From: Botryococcus braunii
Taxonomy: Eukaryota > Chlorophyta > Trebouxiophyceae
Reading direction: 5' to 3'
DNA: 25,000 nucleotides
NCBI GenBank assembly: GCA_002005505.1
Contig: KV908384.1
Location: 176,067 to 201,066, forward strand
Shown: positions 1-10,477 of the stretch, in pieces
How the letters are laid out: each line of letters opens with the position of its first letter
Position numbering within the stretch: the stretch's first letter is position 1
The notes under the pieces: generated by a model
The model's database searches: none
Seen by the model: the letters and a program-made list of their open reading frames with translations, nothing else
Told to the model about the DNA's origin: nothing
Position numbers and translations under genes: made by a program

Positions 1-58
1 TGGTGGTGTTGGTGTGTGAGCTGACAGTGAATCGGTACGAGTACTTCTGGCATCGAAA

Positions 59-343
59 ATGGAAGAATTTTGGTATCAGATGTACTGCACGCCAGTACAG
101 TGCTGTGAGTCACCAGAATGGTGCTGGGTCGTACTTCAGTGGCAAACAGAAGCAGCCATATATGTGAGGATTGGGGTGCAATATAGTGAGGATTGTTGTT
201 GCAATCCACTGCCTGAGCTGCCGTTGGATGTACCGTTTGTAACATATTGTAATACCAATGGTGTTGTGACTCAGCATGAAGTGCAGGATATACGTGGTTG
301 TTTTCAAAGATGTAATGACATGTCAGAAAATCGAAAAGTTTAA
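59..343 (+). other. Small cysteine-rich open frame, doubtful gene
   Basis: An ATG-initiated frame of 94 codons rich in Cys, Val and Trp, ending in TAA. I recognise no domain, signal peptide or repeat. The base composition matches the surrounding GTAC/TG-rich spacer rather than the GC-rich genes further right, so this may be chance. It could also be an exon of a gene that starts before the window. Nothing else gene-like is visible between 344 and 780. Confidence 0.15.
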
Positions 344-729
344 ATCCTTTCTCCTAGGCCATAGGGCCATATGGATGCATCCGGTAGTACCCTCAATAGT
401 CTTCAATTGACTTCAATCGACTTCTATTGACCTTGCAAGGCATATTGTTAGCGGCGGAACACCAGGCCAACATCACAAAGAGGTCCTCCATCTTACGGAA
501 GGATTTGACACGTACGAACTGCATGCGGGCTCTGAGTAGCAAGATCTCTCAGAGATTGTAAGTTGGTTTGGGCTTAGCTATAGGATATGCGTCACATTCC
601 GTCTAAAGAGGCCGGCCTACGTTAACGTTGAATTGGACTCGAGCTGCAGCTAGTCACAACAGGATCCTGGTATAACTAGCAAGCTTAGCAGAACGCTTTC
701 CTCAAGGTCTCCTACTGTTTTGACAGGAA

Positions 730-1270
730 TGACTAATCAGATGTCCATACCACCCCATGGTACCGCTGCTAACATTAATGCTAGCACTGCCAGTACTGTA
801 TGTACAAACTGTACTTGCAACAATCGTGCAACAATTGTGGTACTAATACTGCCCTAGGGACTCTGTGTGGTGCACCACGTGGGCTACCACTAGTAGCCGT
901 TTCCCTTCATTCATTCCCCAGTGTGTGCCGGCTATTGCACACGCTTACATCTTTTTTCCAAGTACAAGTACTTGTTGTAGTGGTACGTACCTACGTGTAA
1001 ACAGTAGCAGAACAACTAAATTTGTACTTGTGCTGCCAGTACGGACAATGGGGATACCTGCCGGTTTTCCCCACTACATGCATGTGGCCATAAAGTGGGG
1101 AATACCGCTGGGTGCAAGTCGAGCATGCAGCACACCATTCTCTTGGAATGGTGCGTTGACATGTAATGGGGAGTATATACCACTAGTAACAGTACTGTTG
1201 TGAATGGACACGTCAATATTGATGTGTCATTTTTCCAAAAGGGTGTCACCAGTGGTATTGCAGTTATAAA
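730..1270 (+). other. Decayed coding-like stretch, unassigned
   Basis: This stretch has short open pieces that switch frame. One runs from an ATG near 730 to a TAG near 855 and reads as Thr/Asn/Ala-rich. Another at about 1,173-1,272 reads protein-like, containing VNGHVNIDVSFFQKGV and ending at a TGA. A stop lies just upstream of the second piece, so the two do not join in one frame. The segment is unusually dense in GTAC and AGTACT words. It could be a decayed gene or mobile-element fragment, or compositionally biased noncoding DNA. I do not recognise a family. From 1,300 to 2,030 I see only the G-run noted separately and a short GGAA repeat near 1,924. Confidence 0.2.
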
Positions 1271-1647
1271 CTGAGCCCATGAACTGATGTACCTCAGTTC
1301 ATATCGAGTACGTGAGGGAATCGCATTGCAGACAGGGCACACATCTCTAGAGGTTCTGGCGGATAAGCATGCGGGGGTGTGGTGTATCATTTGTCATGCC
1401 CCTCTGTATGTGCTTTCCATAGGGAGCCTGCAATGTACATGCTTGATTACCAGCGTTAACAAAATAGCCAGCAGATGCTGTAGCTACAGGTTAGATAATG
1501 GGTTAGTAACCTGCCTATTTGCTCGACTGAAGAACTCATACAAATATCGGCTGCTTAGCCAACCAGATGGAATATATTGACATGTATGTGCAAACTGCGC
1601 ATGTTAAGCTGACCATCTCCACTGGCCTGGCGTCAAGGTCACCAAAA

Positions 1648-1667
1648 GGGGGTGGGGGGGGGGGGGG
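1648..1667 (+). repeat. Poly-G tract
   Basis: A run of five G, one T, then fourteen G (1,654-1,667). It is one of several long G or C homopolymers in this window, is likely G-quadruplex prone, and is a place where sequence length may be unreliable. Confidence 0.9.
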
Positions 1668-2037
1668 AAACAGAGGTGCCAAATCCGGTGGGGCATATAT
1701 GGAATGCAGCTTCAATTGAAATGGCGCAAATCAATAATTAAGTATATTTTTCAACAGCTGGTTGAAGAAGATTTCAAGCTTGCGCTCTGTGCTCCACCAG
1801 GTTTGCATCTGTAAGGCGTCGTAGATGCATGCAGAATTCTGAGGAGAAGGAAGATCCATGCAAAATTCTGATACCGTATGGATTCATGGTTGAGGCTTCT
1901 TACGAGAAATTACTGCGTGGTGGAAGGAAGGAAGGAAGTATTACATCCAGGACCAGCCATTATGGCTGAGGGGATGACAATATTACTGTCTAAAATCTAG
2001 ATCCACCACTAATTAGAGTTGTATGTCCCTGAAGCAT

Positions 2038-2370
2038 TCATGTAGGCCTTGAAAGCGTTAACCACAAACCTTGCAACCCTTCACCGTCTTGCTGCCACAT
2101 GAAGCGAGTAACTGATCGCACTCGCGGGTGGAAAGGGTGGCTAAACGGAGATCGAATATGTTCTAACAATGGGCAAATGAACAGGAAATGAAACTCATCT
2201 CCCACCAGCCCTATTGAACACCTAGTACAGATCCTCTTATCACGGGGGATCCCTTGCCGTCTACCAGTGTCAGTTGAGAGGTCATGGCATCCTAAGCGGA
2301 ATCGTAAAAGGGTTCTTACAGTCTTCCACGGGGGGATTAAGTCTTGGGGCACCTCTATGCCGAGGCACAT
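2038..2370 (-). pseudogene. Non-LTR (LINE-type) retrotransposon ORF2 C-terminal remnant
   Basis: A minus-strand frame of 110 codons has the layout of the cysteine-rich tail that follows the reverse transcriptase in many non-LTR retrotransposons. It starts with an arginine/glycine-rich lead (FRLGCHDLSTDTGRRQGIPR), then a basic stretch. The putative zinc-binding set is ICTRC, then about ten residues later DEFHFLFICP, giving C-x2-C, H and C. No catalytic reverse-transcriptase core, endonuclease domain or terminal repeat is visible nearby, and an in-frame stop lies shortly upstream on the minus strand, so this is a truncated, dead copy. Assignment rests on motif recognition only. The flanks from 2,371 to 3,400 show no supported gene; minus-strand frames there are short and unrecognised. 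Confidence 0.6.
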
Positions 2371-3405
2371 GTTGAGGGCGTATCAACCATCTATAATACC
2401 TACAATGCAATGCCCTAGCTCTCTGCACTGGAGACTGGAGGCAGAGGTGGAGACTCTCTGCACTGGAAAACTCTCCAGTCGAGAATTTATTTAAGAGAAA
2501 AGTGAATATTACACCATTACTACTAATGCTTTAAGGCCCACATGTCTGTATCATCCAGCTTTCTTGGGGCCTTCGAGCGTGATGCCACAGCCTACCCATC
2601 CTCTTTTAACCAGCTGTAAGCGTGTCCCAACCTGTTAGATGAGGTCAGATCGGCCCGCCGGAACGGAGAGGGGTCCTCAACACCTGGCCTTGTAGTAGTG
2701 CACATAGTTACGACACTAGAATTGAGCGCCAATGCTCTCATAGGGTCAGAAATTGCAAAGGAATGATGTTTAGATTTCGACTCGAAGCAGTTGGTTGTGT
2801 TACGGAGTCGACAGCCTGAGAGGTGAGATCCTTGGAACGGTGAACAATGAACCGACTGTGGTGATGGAATGCTTGGAACAACAACTGGTAATAATAGAGT
2901 CATGAAGCTGACGAACAGTATATCATGTGGTTATGACTCCACCTTAACGTTTGTACTTCACGACCGGGCGTCCAATCTGTTATCTGGACGTCCTGGGAGG
3001 TGTTACTGGCTATACAAGTTGTGTTTGTTAAGGATGGTAGTGAAGTCAGTCTAATATGAAGCCCCTATAGGCGGCGTCAAGAGGTCCGACGGTGAAGTTT
3101 AGTGGGTGATCACGGCTACACGCCGTGCCGAGCATTTGTTGTCCCTTCTGAAATAGTCTGGTTGTTCGCACCAGGTTCTAGGTACAGATTTATTATGGAG
3201 GATGGATAGTCCAGCCATGTCACACCCCATACGTAGAATGACAAAGGAATGTAGCTGCCGCTGCACTTGAAGACATGGGCACATCTGAATAACATTCTTG
3301 GGCACATAAAGTTGAGCGCTGTCGATCCAGAGTATTGGCGAGGACTTGAAGCAATCATTGTTCGATCTGAATGTCCTGATTCACATACATTGTCAGGTGT
3401 GCATG

Positions 3406-3673
<268 letters not shown>

Positions 3674-3944
3674 ATGTGTGCGTGTCTGCGGTGGTGTATG
3701 TCCCGTGCGCGCATGCGTGCGTGTGTGAGCTACAAACAGAGTAAGTGCCGTCTTTCTAAGCCGCTGCAACACCTGTAGTGATCGGCGTGGCTTGTCCTTT
3801 GTGGGGTGTCACACTGCCCACGCTGTTCACCTTAAGGCATCATCTCTTTTGTGCGCTAAGGGCATTTATTCCCAGACTGGATGTTGCTCACAAAGACATG
3901 TGTGTTGCAGATACTAACAGTCGCCAGGGGCTGATCCTCAAGGC

Positions 3945-4916
3945 ATGGGGGACTGGTTCCGCATGCGCTCGGGGTTCGAGTTCTCCTCCAACAGCATGGA
4001 GGAGGCATACCAGGCTTATTTCAGCAGCCACGTGCCTGGGTTGGCCTGGCTGCACGCGCTGTGGGTAGTTTTTGGCCAGCTGGCGATCCTTGGGCTGCGC
4101 CTGTACGGCCCGCCTGCAGTTAAGACGGTACTGTCCGCGCAGCCGTACATCAATGGCACGACCTACCCTCTGCTGGTCCTCTTCATCTGCATTCCCTGGT
4201 TCCCTCACCTCTACGCACAGCACTGGCAGCCCATCCACATCACAGTCCATGCGATCACGCTCATGAATTTAAACAGCAACCGGCGCATCCTGCTACGCCT
4301 TCAAGCGTCCTCGTCACCCAAGCCTCTGGGGGAACCCCCCAGCAGCACAACCTTCCGCCTGTTCCGGAAGTTTCTCGCGGAGAATCCCATGCTTGCGACC
4401 GCAGCTCCGCGGGCGCTGCTGCTGCCGGTCGGGCTTCCAATGGAGATCGCCCTGGGGGTGGCCTCCCTGGCAGTACAGCTGCCGTACAACTCGGAGATCT
4501 GCTCCCTGACAGAGTGGGGCCCAGAGCGGGCCATATTGATGGAGCCGTTCGCCCGGGCTGCCTGGGGTCTTGCGCTCCTGCTGCAGACCACGTGGGGGCT
4601 GGCAGGGGAGGCGCATTGGCGGCAAAACCCGGACGGCTTCTTCTCGGACCTGCCCTGCCACACTGCGTTCGCCCTCTGGCAGGTGGTGGCGGTCGGCGTG
4701 TGCTGCGCTTGCGCAGCTGTTCGGGACCGGTGCGCCCGGCGGGGCTTTGCGCTGCAGAACGCCGCCCTGTTTGCTGAGGAGGGGCTCTCGGAGGATGCCT
4801 GCTACCCTCTCGGCTGCCAGTTTGTGCTGGCAGAGTGGTGTGGGGGTTTCCTGTACACCAGCCTTGTCCCTTGCGTGCTCTGGGCCCTGGTCCTATGCCT
4901 CCAGCATGTGTACTAG
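3945..4916 (+). CDS. Polytopic membrane protein of unknown family, intronless
   Basis: A 323-codon frame from ATG to TAG with strongly GC-rich codon use, unlike the spacer on either side. The start is the first ATG of the open stretch. The N-terminus is short and polar, with an acidic patch (SMEEAYQAYF) just before the first membrane span. Hydrophobic stretches suggest six to seven membrane segments near residues 32-54, 73-90, 96-109, 150-180, 205-220, 238-262 and 298-322. The loops hold an SPKPLGEPPSS hydrophilic stretch near residue 123 and many cysteines near the C-terminus. No catalytic motif, ABC, ion-channel pore or transporter signature is evident, and I do not recognise the family. 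An acidic-aromatic helix directly before the first span also occurs in membrane modules of some protist signalling proteins (general knowledge, weak). The last dozen codons and the stop lie in a 37-bp minisatellite, so the natural C-terminus may vary. An upstream 5' exon cannot be excluded. Confidence 0.72.
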   Translation: MGDWFRMRSGFEFSSNSMEEAYQAYFSSHVPGLAWLHALWVVFGQLAILGLRLYGPPAVKTVLSAQPYINGTTYPLLVLFICIPWFPHLYAQHWQPIHITVHAITLMNLNSNRRILLRLQASSSPKPLGEPPSSTTFRLFRKFLAENPMLATAAPRALLLPVGLPMEIALGVASLAVQLPYNSEICSLTEWGPERAILMEPFARAAWGLALLLQTTWGLAGEAHWRQNPDGFFSDLPCHTAFALWQVVAVGVCCACAAVRDRCARRGFALQNAALFAEEGLSEDACYPLGCQFVLAEWCGGFLYTSLVPCVLWALVLCLQHVY

Positions 4917-5062
4917 CTGTGCCCTGGTCCTATGCCTCAAGCCTGTGTACCAGCTGGGCCCTGGTCGTATGTATCAGCTGTGTACTAGCTCAAGTCTGTG
5001 TACTAGCTCAAGTCTGTGTACCAGCTGGGCCCTGGTCCTATGCCTCACGTCTGTGCACTCGC
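4880..5062 (+). repeat. 37-bp minisatellite overlapping the membrane-protein stop codon
   Basis: Units beginning CTGGGCCCTGGTCCTATGCC, or a close variant, start at 4,880, 4,917 and 4,954 (exact 37-bp spacing) and again at 5,025. Between the last two units a 16-bp sub-unit (TGTACTAGCTCAAGTC) is duplicated. The first unit is coding and contains the TAG stop at 4,914-4,916. Because 37 is not a multiple of three, each extra unit would shift frame. Confidence 0.9.
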
Positions 5063-5090
5063 CCATTTCCAAGCCGTTTCCCACAAGGCA

Positions 5091-5185
5091 ATGGCGCCAG
5101 GTCCTCAAGTCGTGGGCCTTAAGTCGATGGCGCCAGGGCTTTAAGTCGTGGGCATTAAGTCGGAAGGGCATTAACCTTAAGTCTA
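5091..5185 (+). repeat. 36-bp imperfect tandem repeat
   Basis: The word ATGGCGCCAG recurs at 5,091 and 5,127, each followed by a variant of a CTCAAGTCGTGGGC/TTAAGTCG segment, with a partial third unit. It follows directly on the 37-bp array but has an unrelated unit. No gene is supported from here to 6,120: frames between 5,559 and 5,955 overlap one another in different phases and look like chance. Confidence 0.75.
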
Positions 5186-6121
5186 TGCATTCTCCCAGGT
5201 ACAGCCTCCCGATGGTGGGAGGTGTTTGACACAGGGAGTGGTCACATCTGCGGCGAGCGGGGATGCCGAGGCAGGAGGCCCCACCGCACCGTCCCCCCCC
5301 CCACCCACCCCCGGGCGGAGTGCAGAGTGTGGCGCTGTCAAAGAAGCTCCTGATCTTTGCGCCGGCTCAGACGTCTGGTTAGCTGGGCTTGAACTGTGGT
5401 TGGGTGTCTGGTGAGGTGTGGTTGGAACTGTGGTTGGGGGTCTTGTAAGGTGTATTCGAATTGGGTTTCTCCTTCTTGCCAGCAAGGCCTTGATTTTGCC
5501 TTACATCAATGAATTCGTAGGCTTGTTGAATCTGAAATTCTATTTATGAAATCTTTCGATGAAGAGCTGGGGTGTGCCATACTGTGAAAAGCATGAGTGG
5601 CAGATTGGTAATCCTTGTCTGTCATACACATGTTGGCTTGTGGCATTGCCAGAGATGCCCGCCTGGATGTCGATCTTCCAGTCTGATCAAGCATGTTGGT
5701 GTGCTGTGGTTAAAGTTTCTGCATCAGCGGGCCATCCCTTATTTGAAGACCCAATTTTCGCTTGGAAATCCCTGTCTGCGTTTGAACCAGCCCGGGATTT
5801 GGGCAGATGGGCGAAATTTTGTTATATTTGCAGATTTCTGCTTTCAAGAATTAGCATGGGAGGCCTGGGCCTGGCAACATTTTCTGGTAGGCTGTTCCAA
5901 GCAGCCTGTCGGTTTTCCGACCGAGTTTGGCCATGAACCTTGTTTCACAACTTGACAGGCTGTGTGCAATCGAATATACTGCACAGGACAGACTGCGTGC
6001 AAACAAATATACTCCCACAGGATTAGGCTGTACACGTTGTGTGCGTTTGGTTAGGCGAAGCGGGAAGACTATAGGAAGAGTAGCTAGTACTCCCATACTC
6101 AGTCATCCTGCGCTCCCTGCT

Positions 6122-6271
6122 GGCCCTCCTGGGGGATCTCGACTTCCAGAAGCAGGGCCCTCCTGGGGGATCTCGACTTCCAGAAGCAGGGGCCTCCTTG
6201 GGGATCTCGACTTCCAGAAGCAGGGCCGTCTTGGGGGATTTCGACTTCCAGAAGCAGGGCCCTCCTGGGAT
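6122..6271 (+). repeat. 34-bp minisatellite, about 4.4 copies
   Basis: Units built on GGCCCTCCTGGGGGATCTCG followed by ACTTCCAGAAGCAG start at 6,122, 6,156, 6,190, 6,224 and 6,258, all 34 bp apart, with a few substitutions per copy. There are no unique spacers, so this is not a CRISPR array. The unit is not a multiple of three, which makes overlapping open frames on both strands. The stretch from 6,280 to 7,550 shows no supported gene. Confidence 0.95.
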
Positions 6272-7014
6272 TCGGCATCCTGGCAGACATCGTGGGGGCA
6301 GCTGAACTCCTTTCTGCAACTCCGCAGTACTGTGCAGGCCTGCGAAACCATATATATGGGCGACCACATGCATGTACATCTGCTTCACGCATGTGGTCGC
6401 TCGTGCACACCTGTTGTGGAGACCCCGCTCTTCGCAGCCATTATTACTGAAGCTATTTTGCGGAAAGGCTGCGCACAAGCGCGCCTGACTTTGATGCATC
6501 ATATGACGTACTGAGTCTGCACTGATTGGCTTGCAAGGCATTAATAAAAATAAGTGCCGTGTACTGCAGAGGTGGTGCGGCTTATTGACCAGAAGTTGAA
6601 TTCACGAGCTTTGAAGCTCGTGACAACATCGTTTTCCTGATGTGATACTACTGAAAGTGAGAGAATTGATCAATTTGGATCAAATCATGATCTGTTTGGA
6701 GTGCTTGGGTATTTGTCTGGAGCCTTGTTCATAGGTCCTGACCGCCTGGACGATTGAAAGTATGCAGACGCATAGGGCCATTAATTTGTTCAGTCACATT
6801 GCGCTCCATCTGATCTTTTTTGAATGAAGTCGAAATTTCTTTAGTGGGAGATACCTCCATCGATGCAGTCGGTGTGGGTCTGGTGCATTTCAGGCTAGGT
6901 GCTAACGAGTCAGTTTGGCTTCAGGGATCTGATTTCAAGACCTTGAGTAGCTACACAACCAGATCTTATACATTTTAAAATAAAATTTCCTCTTCTTTGA
7001 AGAGGAAAATATTT

Positions 7015-7029
7015 GGGGGGGGGGGGGGG
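7015..7029 (+). repeat. Poly-G tract (15 G)
   Basis: Fifteen consecutive G after an AT-rich stretch, followed by A and four more G. It lies in otherwise featureless spacer. Confidence 0.9.
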
Positions 7030-7554
7030 AGGGGAAGGCTCTAGGGGGCTTTATCTCGTGGGCTGGCAGCACAGATGCTAGCCGTATGCGTCCTGGCCAG
7101 TGATGCCAGCCGTACGCGTACGCATCCTGGCCAATGCGCATATGGCACATCCATATTCGACATCCATGCCTTCTTCATGGGATACTCCCATATGGCAGCT
7201 TCAGGATTGGTGTTCCTATTATCAACAGGCTCCAGCGTCTGCAGGCAAATTGGGGGTTTTTTAACAGTGAATGGTGGTGACATACTTTGAGCCTGTCAGT
7301 GTCTGCGGACATGAACCCACTAGGGTTTGGCGACTCCAGAGCTGGCGCTCCAATAAACGATAGTCTGTCATGTAATAAACCGCGTGTAATCAAGCTTGTC
7401 AAGATTTGTATGCCCTTGGTACGCATCTGGCGTGCGCTGATGCTGTTACATAATGATGCTGTTATATATATACATGTACAGCGGCTCCAACGATTCGAAG
7501 ACAACTGCATGAGGTGAAGGTAGTCATGTAGTTTAATGGGTAGGTTTCCGGACG

Positions 7555-7751
7555 AAGAATGCAGACTCCCTGTTTTGTGTCTCTATTGTTGCTCTCCTGC
7601 TGCTACCGCCTTTGTTGTTGTTTTCTTCCACCCCCCCCGGGGGGGGGGGGGGGGAGAAGGTAAAGAATGCAGGTTCCCTTGTTTTGCGTTATTGTGGCTG
7701 CTGCTACTGCTGCTGCCGCCGTCATAGTTGTTGTTCTCCCCCCCCCCCCCC
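7555..7751 (+). repeat. 108-bp diverged tandem duplication, each copy ending in a poly-C run
   Basis: Copy one begins AAGAATGCAGACTCCCTG at 7,555 and copy two AAGAATGCAGGTTCCCTTG at 7,663. Each continues through a TTTTG word, a GCTGCTGCTAC-type triplet region and a GTTGTTGTT stretch, and then a C-run: C8 joined directly to G16 at 7,631-7,654 in the first copy, C14 at 7,738-7,751 in the second. The frames across it translate to low-complexity Gly/Ser/Pro runs and are not taken as genes. Confidence 0.75.
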
Positions 7752-8799
7752 TTTTGTAACGACAAAGCAAAGCCTCGAGGAGATCATGGCGCATGCAAGT
7801 CAATCACGCCGTAACCTTTTGCCAGTCGGCCGTCAAGGTATTAATTTGCAGATCTTGCTCCCCTGGGAGGGGGAGGGCAGGGAAGGGATAAAAGGAGTTG
7901 GAGCGGGCAACTGGGCTTGCTTGTTTCCTTCCTTTCATTCCCCCTATCGTCAAACCATTCCTCCCCGTATATGTAGTACCCGTCGTTCTAACGGGAATTA
8001 CCTTTCTTCCACAGCGAAGTTTACCCCCTCCTTCTTATCCAATTCCAATACCCCCCCCCCCCAAGTGTCGGTTCACTGCAAAGCAGGATACGTCTAGATC
8101 CGTGGCCTTCAGCCTCTGCATAGTTGATACATTGGCTTGCTTGCTTGCTACGGCTAGCTAGTTTAGCATTAGACACCTACCGCAAAGAGTCAAAGTGATT
8201 AAACGCACCCTTCAATACAAGTATACAGTAGCTCAGGATATGAGTACTCGACTAATCCAGGGATATGCAATCACCAGTGCAAGCTTCGTCACTAGGGGTG
8301 ACGGCATGTGATGTACTACCGACTTTCGGCACGCGATCTTGTGACCTTTCCGTATTTGAAAACAAGCGCCAAACGTACTGTCCTGTCCATTCTCAAATGA
8401 AGTACTCTTTGATGCCGTATCACTGATCGGCAGAGCTATGAATGCATTGTTCTTAGGGAGTCCGATTTCTCGAGGGATTATTTATGATGGTGCTTCTCAC
8501 CTAAGAAACCGTAACAACGGTGTACCAGTCGTTGGAATGGACTGATCTTCGTGAGGGATTACACAACCCGCGTATCTCTTGTCATGCATTAGTAGATCCG
8601 TGCATGTTGTATCTTGGTCGTCCTTGGGAATGTAAATCAGCACAAGAGAACAGCCGGGAACGGCCATGCGGGCTGGGTGAACGGCTACGCACGACGTACG
8701 GGGTACTTTTCTTGCTACGATTTCGTGCTTAGTCTTTATCAACCCTCGATCCTTGCCCCTAGGAGATGCTACTGGCCCTCCGTGGTCCTACTCAGCACG
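7752..8799. other. Intergenic region, no gene supported
   Basis: It contains a G-rich segment near 7,862-7,890 (GGGAGGGGGAGGGCAGGGAA), a C12 run at 8,051-8,062 and otherwise mixed sequence. Frames here are short, overlap each other and have no recognisable domain. The right end should hold the promoter of the HNH-like gene, but no clear TATA-type element can be named. Confidence 0.6.
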
Positions 8800-10477
8800 A
8801 TGGACCAAGATGTTTCTTTACTGCGAACTAAACCTGAATACGATCATTACATCGCGGATAATCTTTCACAGCTCTTAGGAAGAAAGGTCGGTGTAAAGGA
8901 CTTGGAAGTCAGCTCGGTTCTTGGATACCCGCCTTTATTTGATTTCCTTCCGAAGGTGAGTAGCTAACAAACGCACAGCCCAGGGCCCAAGCTCTGCCTC
9001 CGCAATGTATAACTTTTCCAGGGTGTTTTGTCAGGAATTCTGGAATGGAAATAGGCCATCAGCAGGCAGTAATACAGAACTAAATGCTTCAATAAAGGTA
9101 ACATGGACATCTCTGGCAGCTCAGTCCAGTTTACTGCTGACCTTTACAGCATAATTTGCCATGTGGGGAGCTTACGTTTAAATTTTTGCTGCAGAAGTAC
9201 CTGATCCAACTTTACCCTGCCCTCTCCCACACGACACGACCCTGCAGAACAAAGCTACCCAGGCAGCCTGATGATTTTGGGTGGCTCCGTCTCTGGAAAA
9301 GGCTGGTAAGGTCCTAGAGGTGTAAATCTGCCCTTGCTTGGTACATCGAAGGGGTTGGACATTTCAGACGCTAAAGTTCTTGCTAGATGGTAGGCTGCCA
9401 GGTTGTAACATGTGTAGACAAACCATAAAGCAGGCTGTTGGGCTGTCTGAGCTGTGGCGGCCTTCAAAAGTTGACGTTTCAGGTCTCACCTTTGATGTGT
9501 TGGTGTACAAATTGCAGGAAGTTTTCCCAAGGCTAAATTCAGACTTCTACAGAATCGACAAGTTTGGGTTTGTTGTTTGCAAAGATGTGGGCAGAGGTGA
9601 CCCATTCGCATGGGCTGTCGATCACTTCTTCCCGTCTTCATTGGGTGGACTCGACGTGCTGCCCAATCTCAATATCATCAGTGAGGCGGTCAACTACTAC
9701 AAGTCAAACAAGTGTGTCTATAATCCTTCCGAAGCTTCTCATAAGCTGTTGCAGAAAAGGTCAAATCCTCACAATCTTCAGAATGGGATTGTAACTAAAG
9801 GGACAGTCAGTCTGTCCCTGCCACAGAGTTGCGCTTCATCTGGACCTAGGTTATGTCAGCATAAACAAACAACAAGAAAAGACAACAGCGAGTTGGATGC
9901 ACAACCACACACGGCATAACTCACATTGCTTGCTAAAGTTCATACATTGTTTATGTTGGCAAAGGTGAGGTTACCTTGTACTCTGTGCACTTTAGAGAGC
10001 CTGTGTTCAGGGAGACCAGCCTGTGTTCTGGATCATGAACTATGCCTTTTTATCACCAATCTCATTGCTCTGTCACTTTTCAGACTCGGGCCTGCTTCAG
10101 CTGAAAGATGTGCCCAAATTGCAACTTTACTTCTCTGCATCGATTTTGAAAGTGCGGGTAAGAGTATACCTTTACTGAGACCTTCCTCTGTCCCCAGCAG
10201 ATGTGCCCAAATTGCAACTTTCCTTCTCTGCATCGATTTTGAAAGTGCGGGTAAGAGTATACCTTTACTGAGACCTTCCTCTGTCCCCAGCAGATTGGAC
10301 TGCTTTCTTGACATCAGCAAGGTGTGTGGTGGAGTACGGGCAAGTACATTATCGCTGCTGCTGGAAGAACATGGGCCGGCAATTTTAGACGAACCTCGTG
10401 ACAAATTCTTGAGCATCTTGGAGAAGAGCAAAGAGGCCTTCAGGTATCTCAAGAAACAAAACCTGACCAAAGCCTGA
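8800..10477 (+). CDS. Split gene for an HNH-endonuclease-like protein (3' exon structure unresolved)
   Basis: Exon 1 runs from the ATG at 8,800 to AAG at 8,955, followed by the donor GTGAGT. Exon 2 starts at 9,434 after an AAGCAG acceptor, and both junctions are phase 0. Exon 2 encodes FDVLVYKLQEVFPRLNSDFY, then IDKFGFVVCKDVGRGDPFAW. An HNH-like core follows at about 9,617-9,715: VDH at the metal/catalytic position, then FFPSSLGG, LPNL and VNYYKSNK. This matches the HNH pattern DH-x2-P-x3-GG-x5-NL-x-N-x2-K. The cysteine pairs of classical zinc-bound HNH domains are absent. I recall plant proteins of unknown function with a similar WxIDHWFPxSRGG core, but could not check this. Exon 2 stays open to a TAA at 9,917. 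The terminal part probably lies in the frame ending at 10,477, where the sequence from about 10,292 is charged and helical (EEHGPAILDEPRDKFLSILE). The joins between 9,720 and 10,292 are uncertain. Confidence 0.5.
10106..10291 (+). repeat. 93-bp near-perfect tandem duplication in the HNH-like gene
   Basis: Copy one spans 10,106-10,198 and copy two 10,199-10,291. I see a single mismatch (TTTACTTC against TTTCCTTC). The unit is 31 codons, so it keeps the frame that ends at 10,477. Each copy also carries a GTAAGAG donor-like site and a CCTCTGTCCCCAG acceptor-like site about 40 bp apart. The unit could therefore be a duplicated coding block or a duplicated mini-exon plus intron. The near identity suggests a recent event. 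Confidence 0.92.

Noticed and set aside
5559..5955. Two overlapping plus-strand frames of about 125 codons
   Set aside because: They overlap in different phases, are low in charge and rich in Cys/Trp/Phe, and have no recognisable domain or splice context.
6122..6271. CRISPR-like array of 34-bp repeats
   Set aside because: Repeats are directly adjacent with no spacers and no cas genes are near.
6023..6541. A 172-codon minus-strand and a 195-codon plus-strand frame over the 34-bp repeats
   Set aside because: The 34-bp unit opens several frames at once on both strands; the same peptide phrase appears in three different minus frames, as expected of an array and not of a gene.
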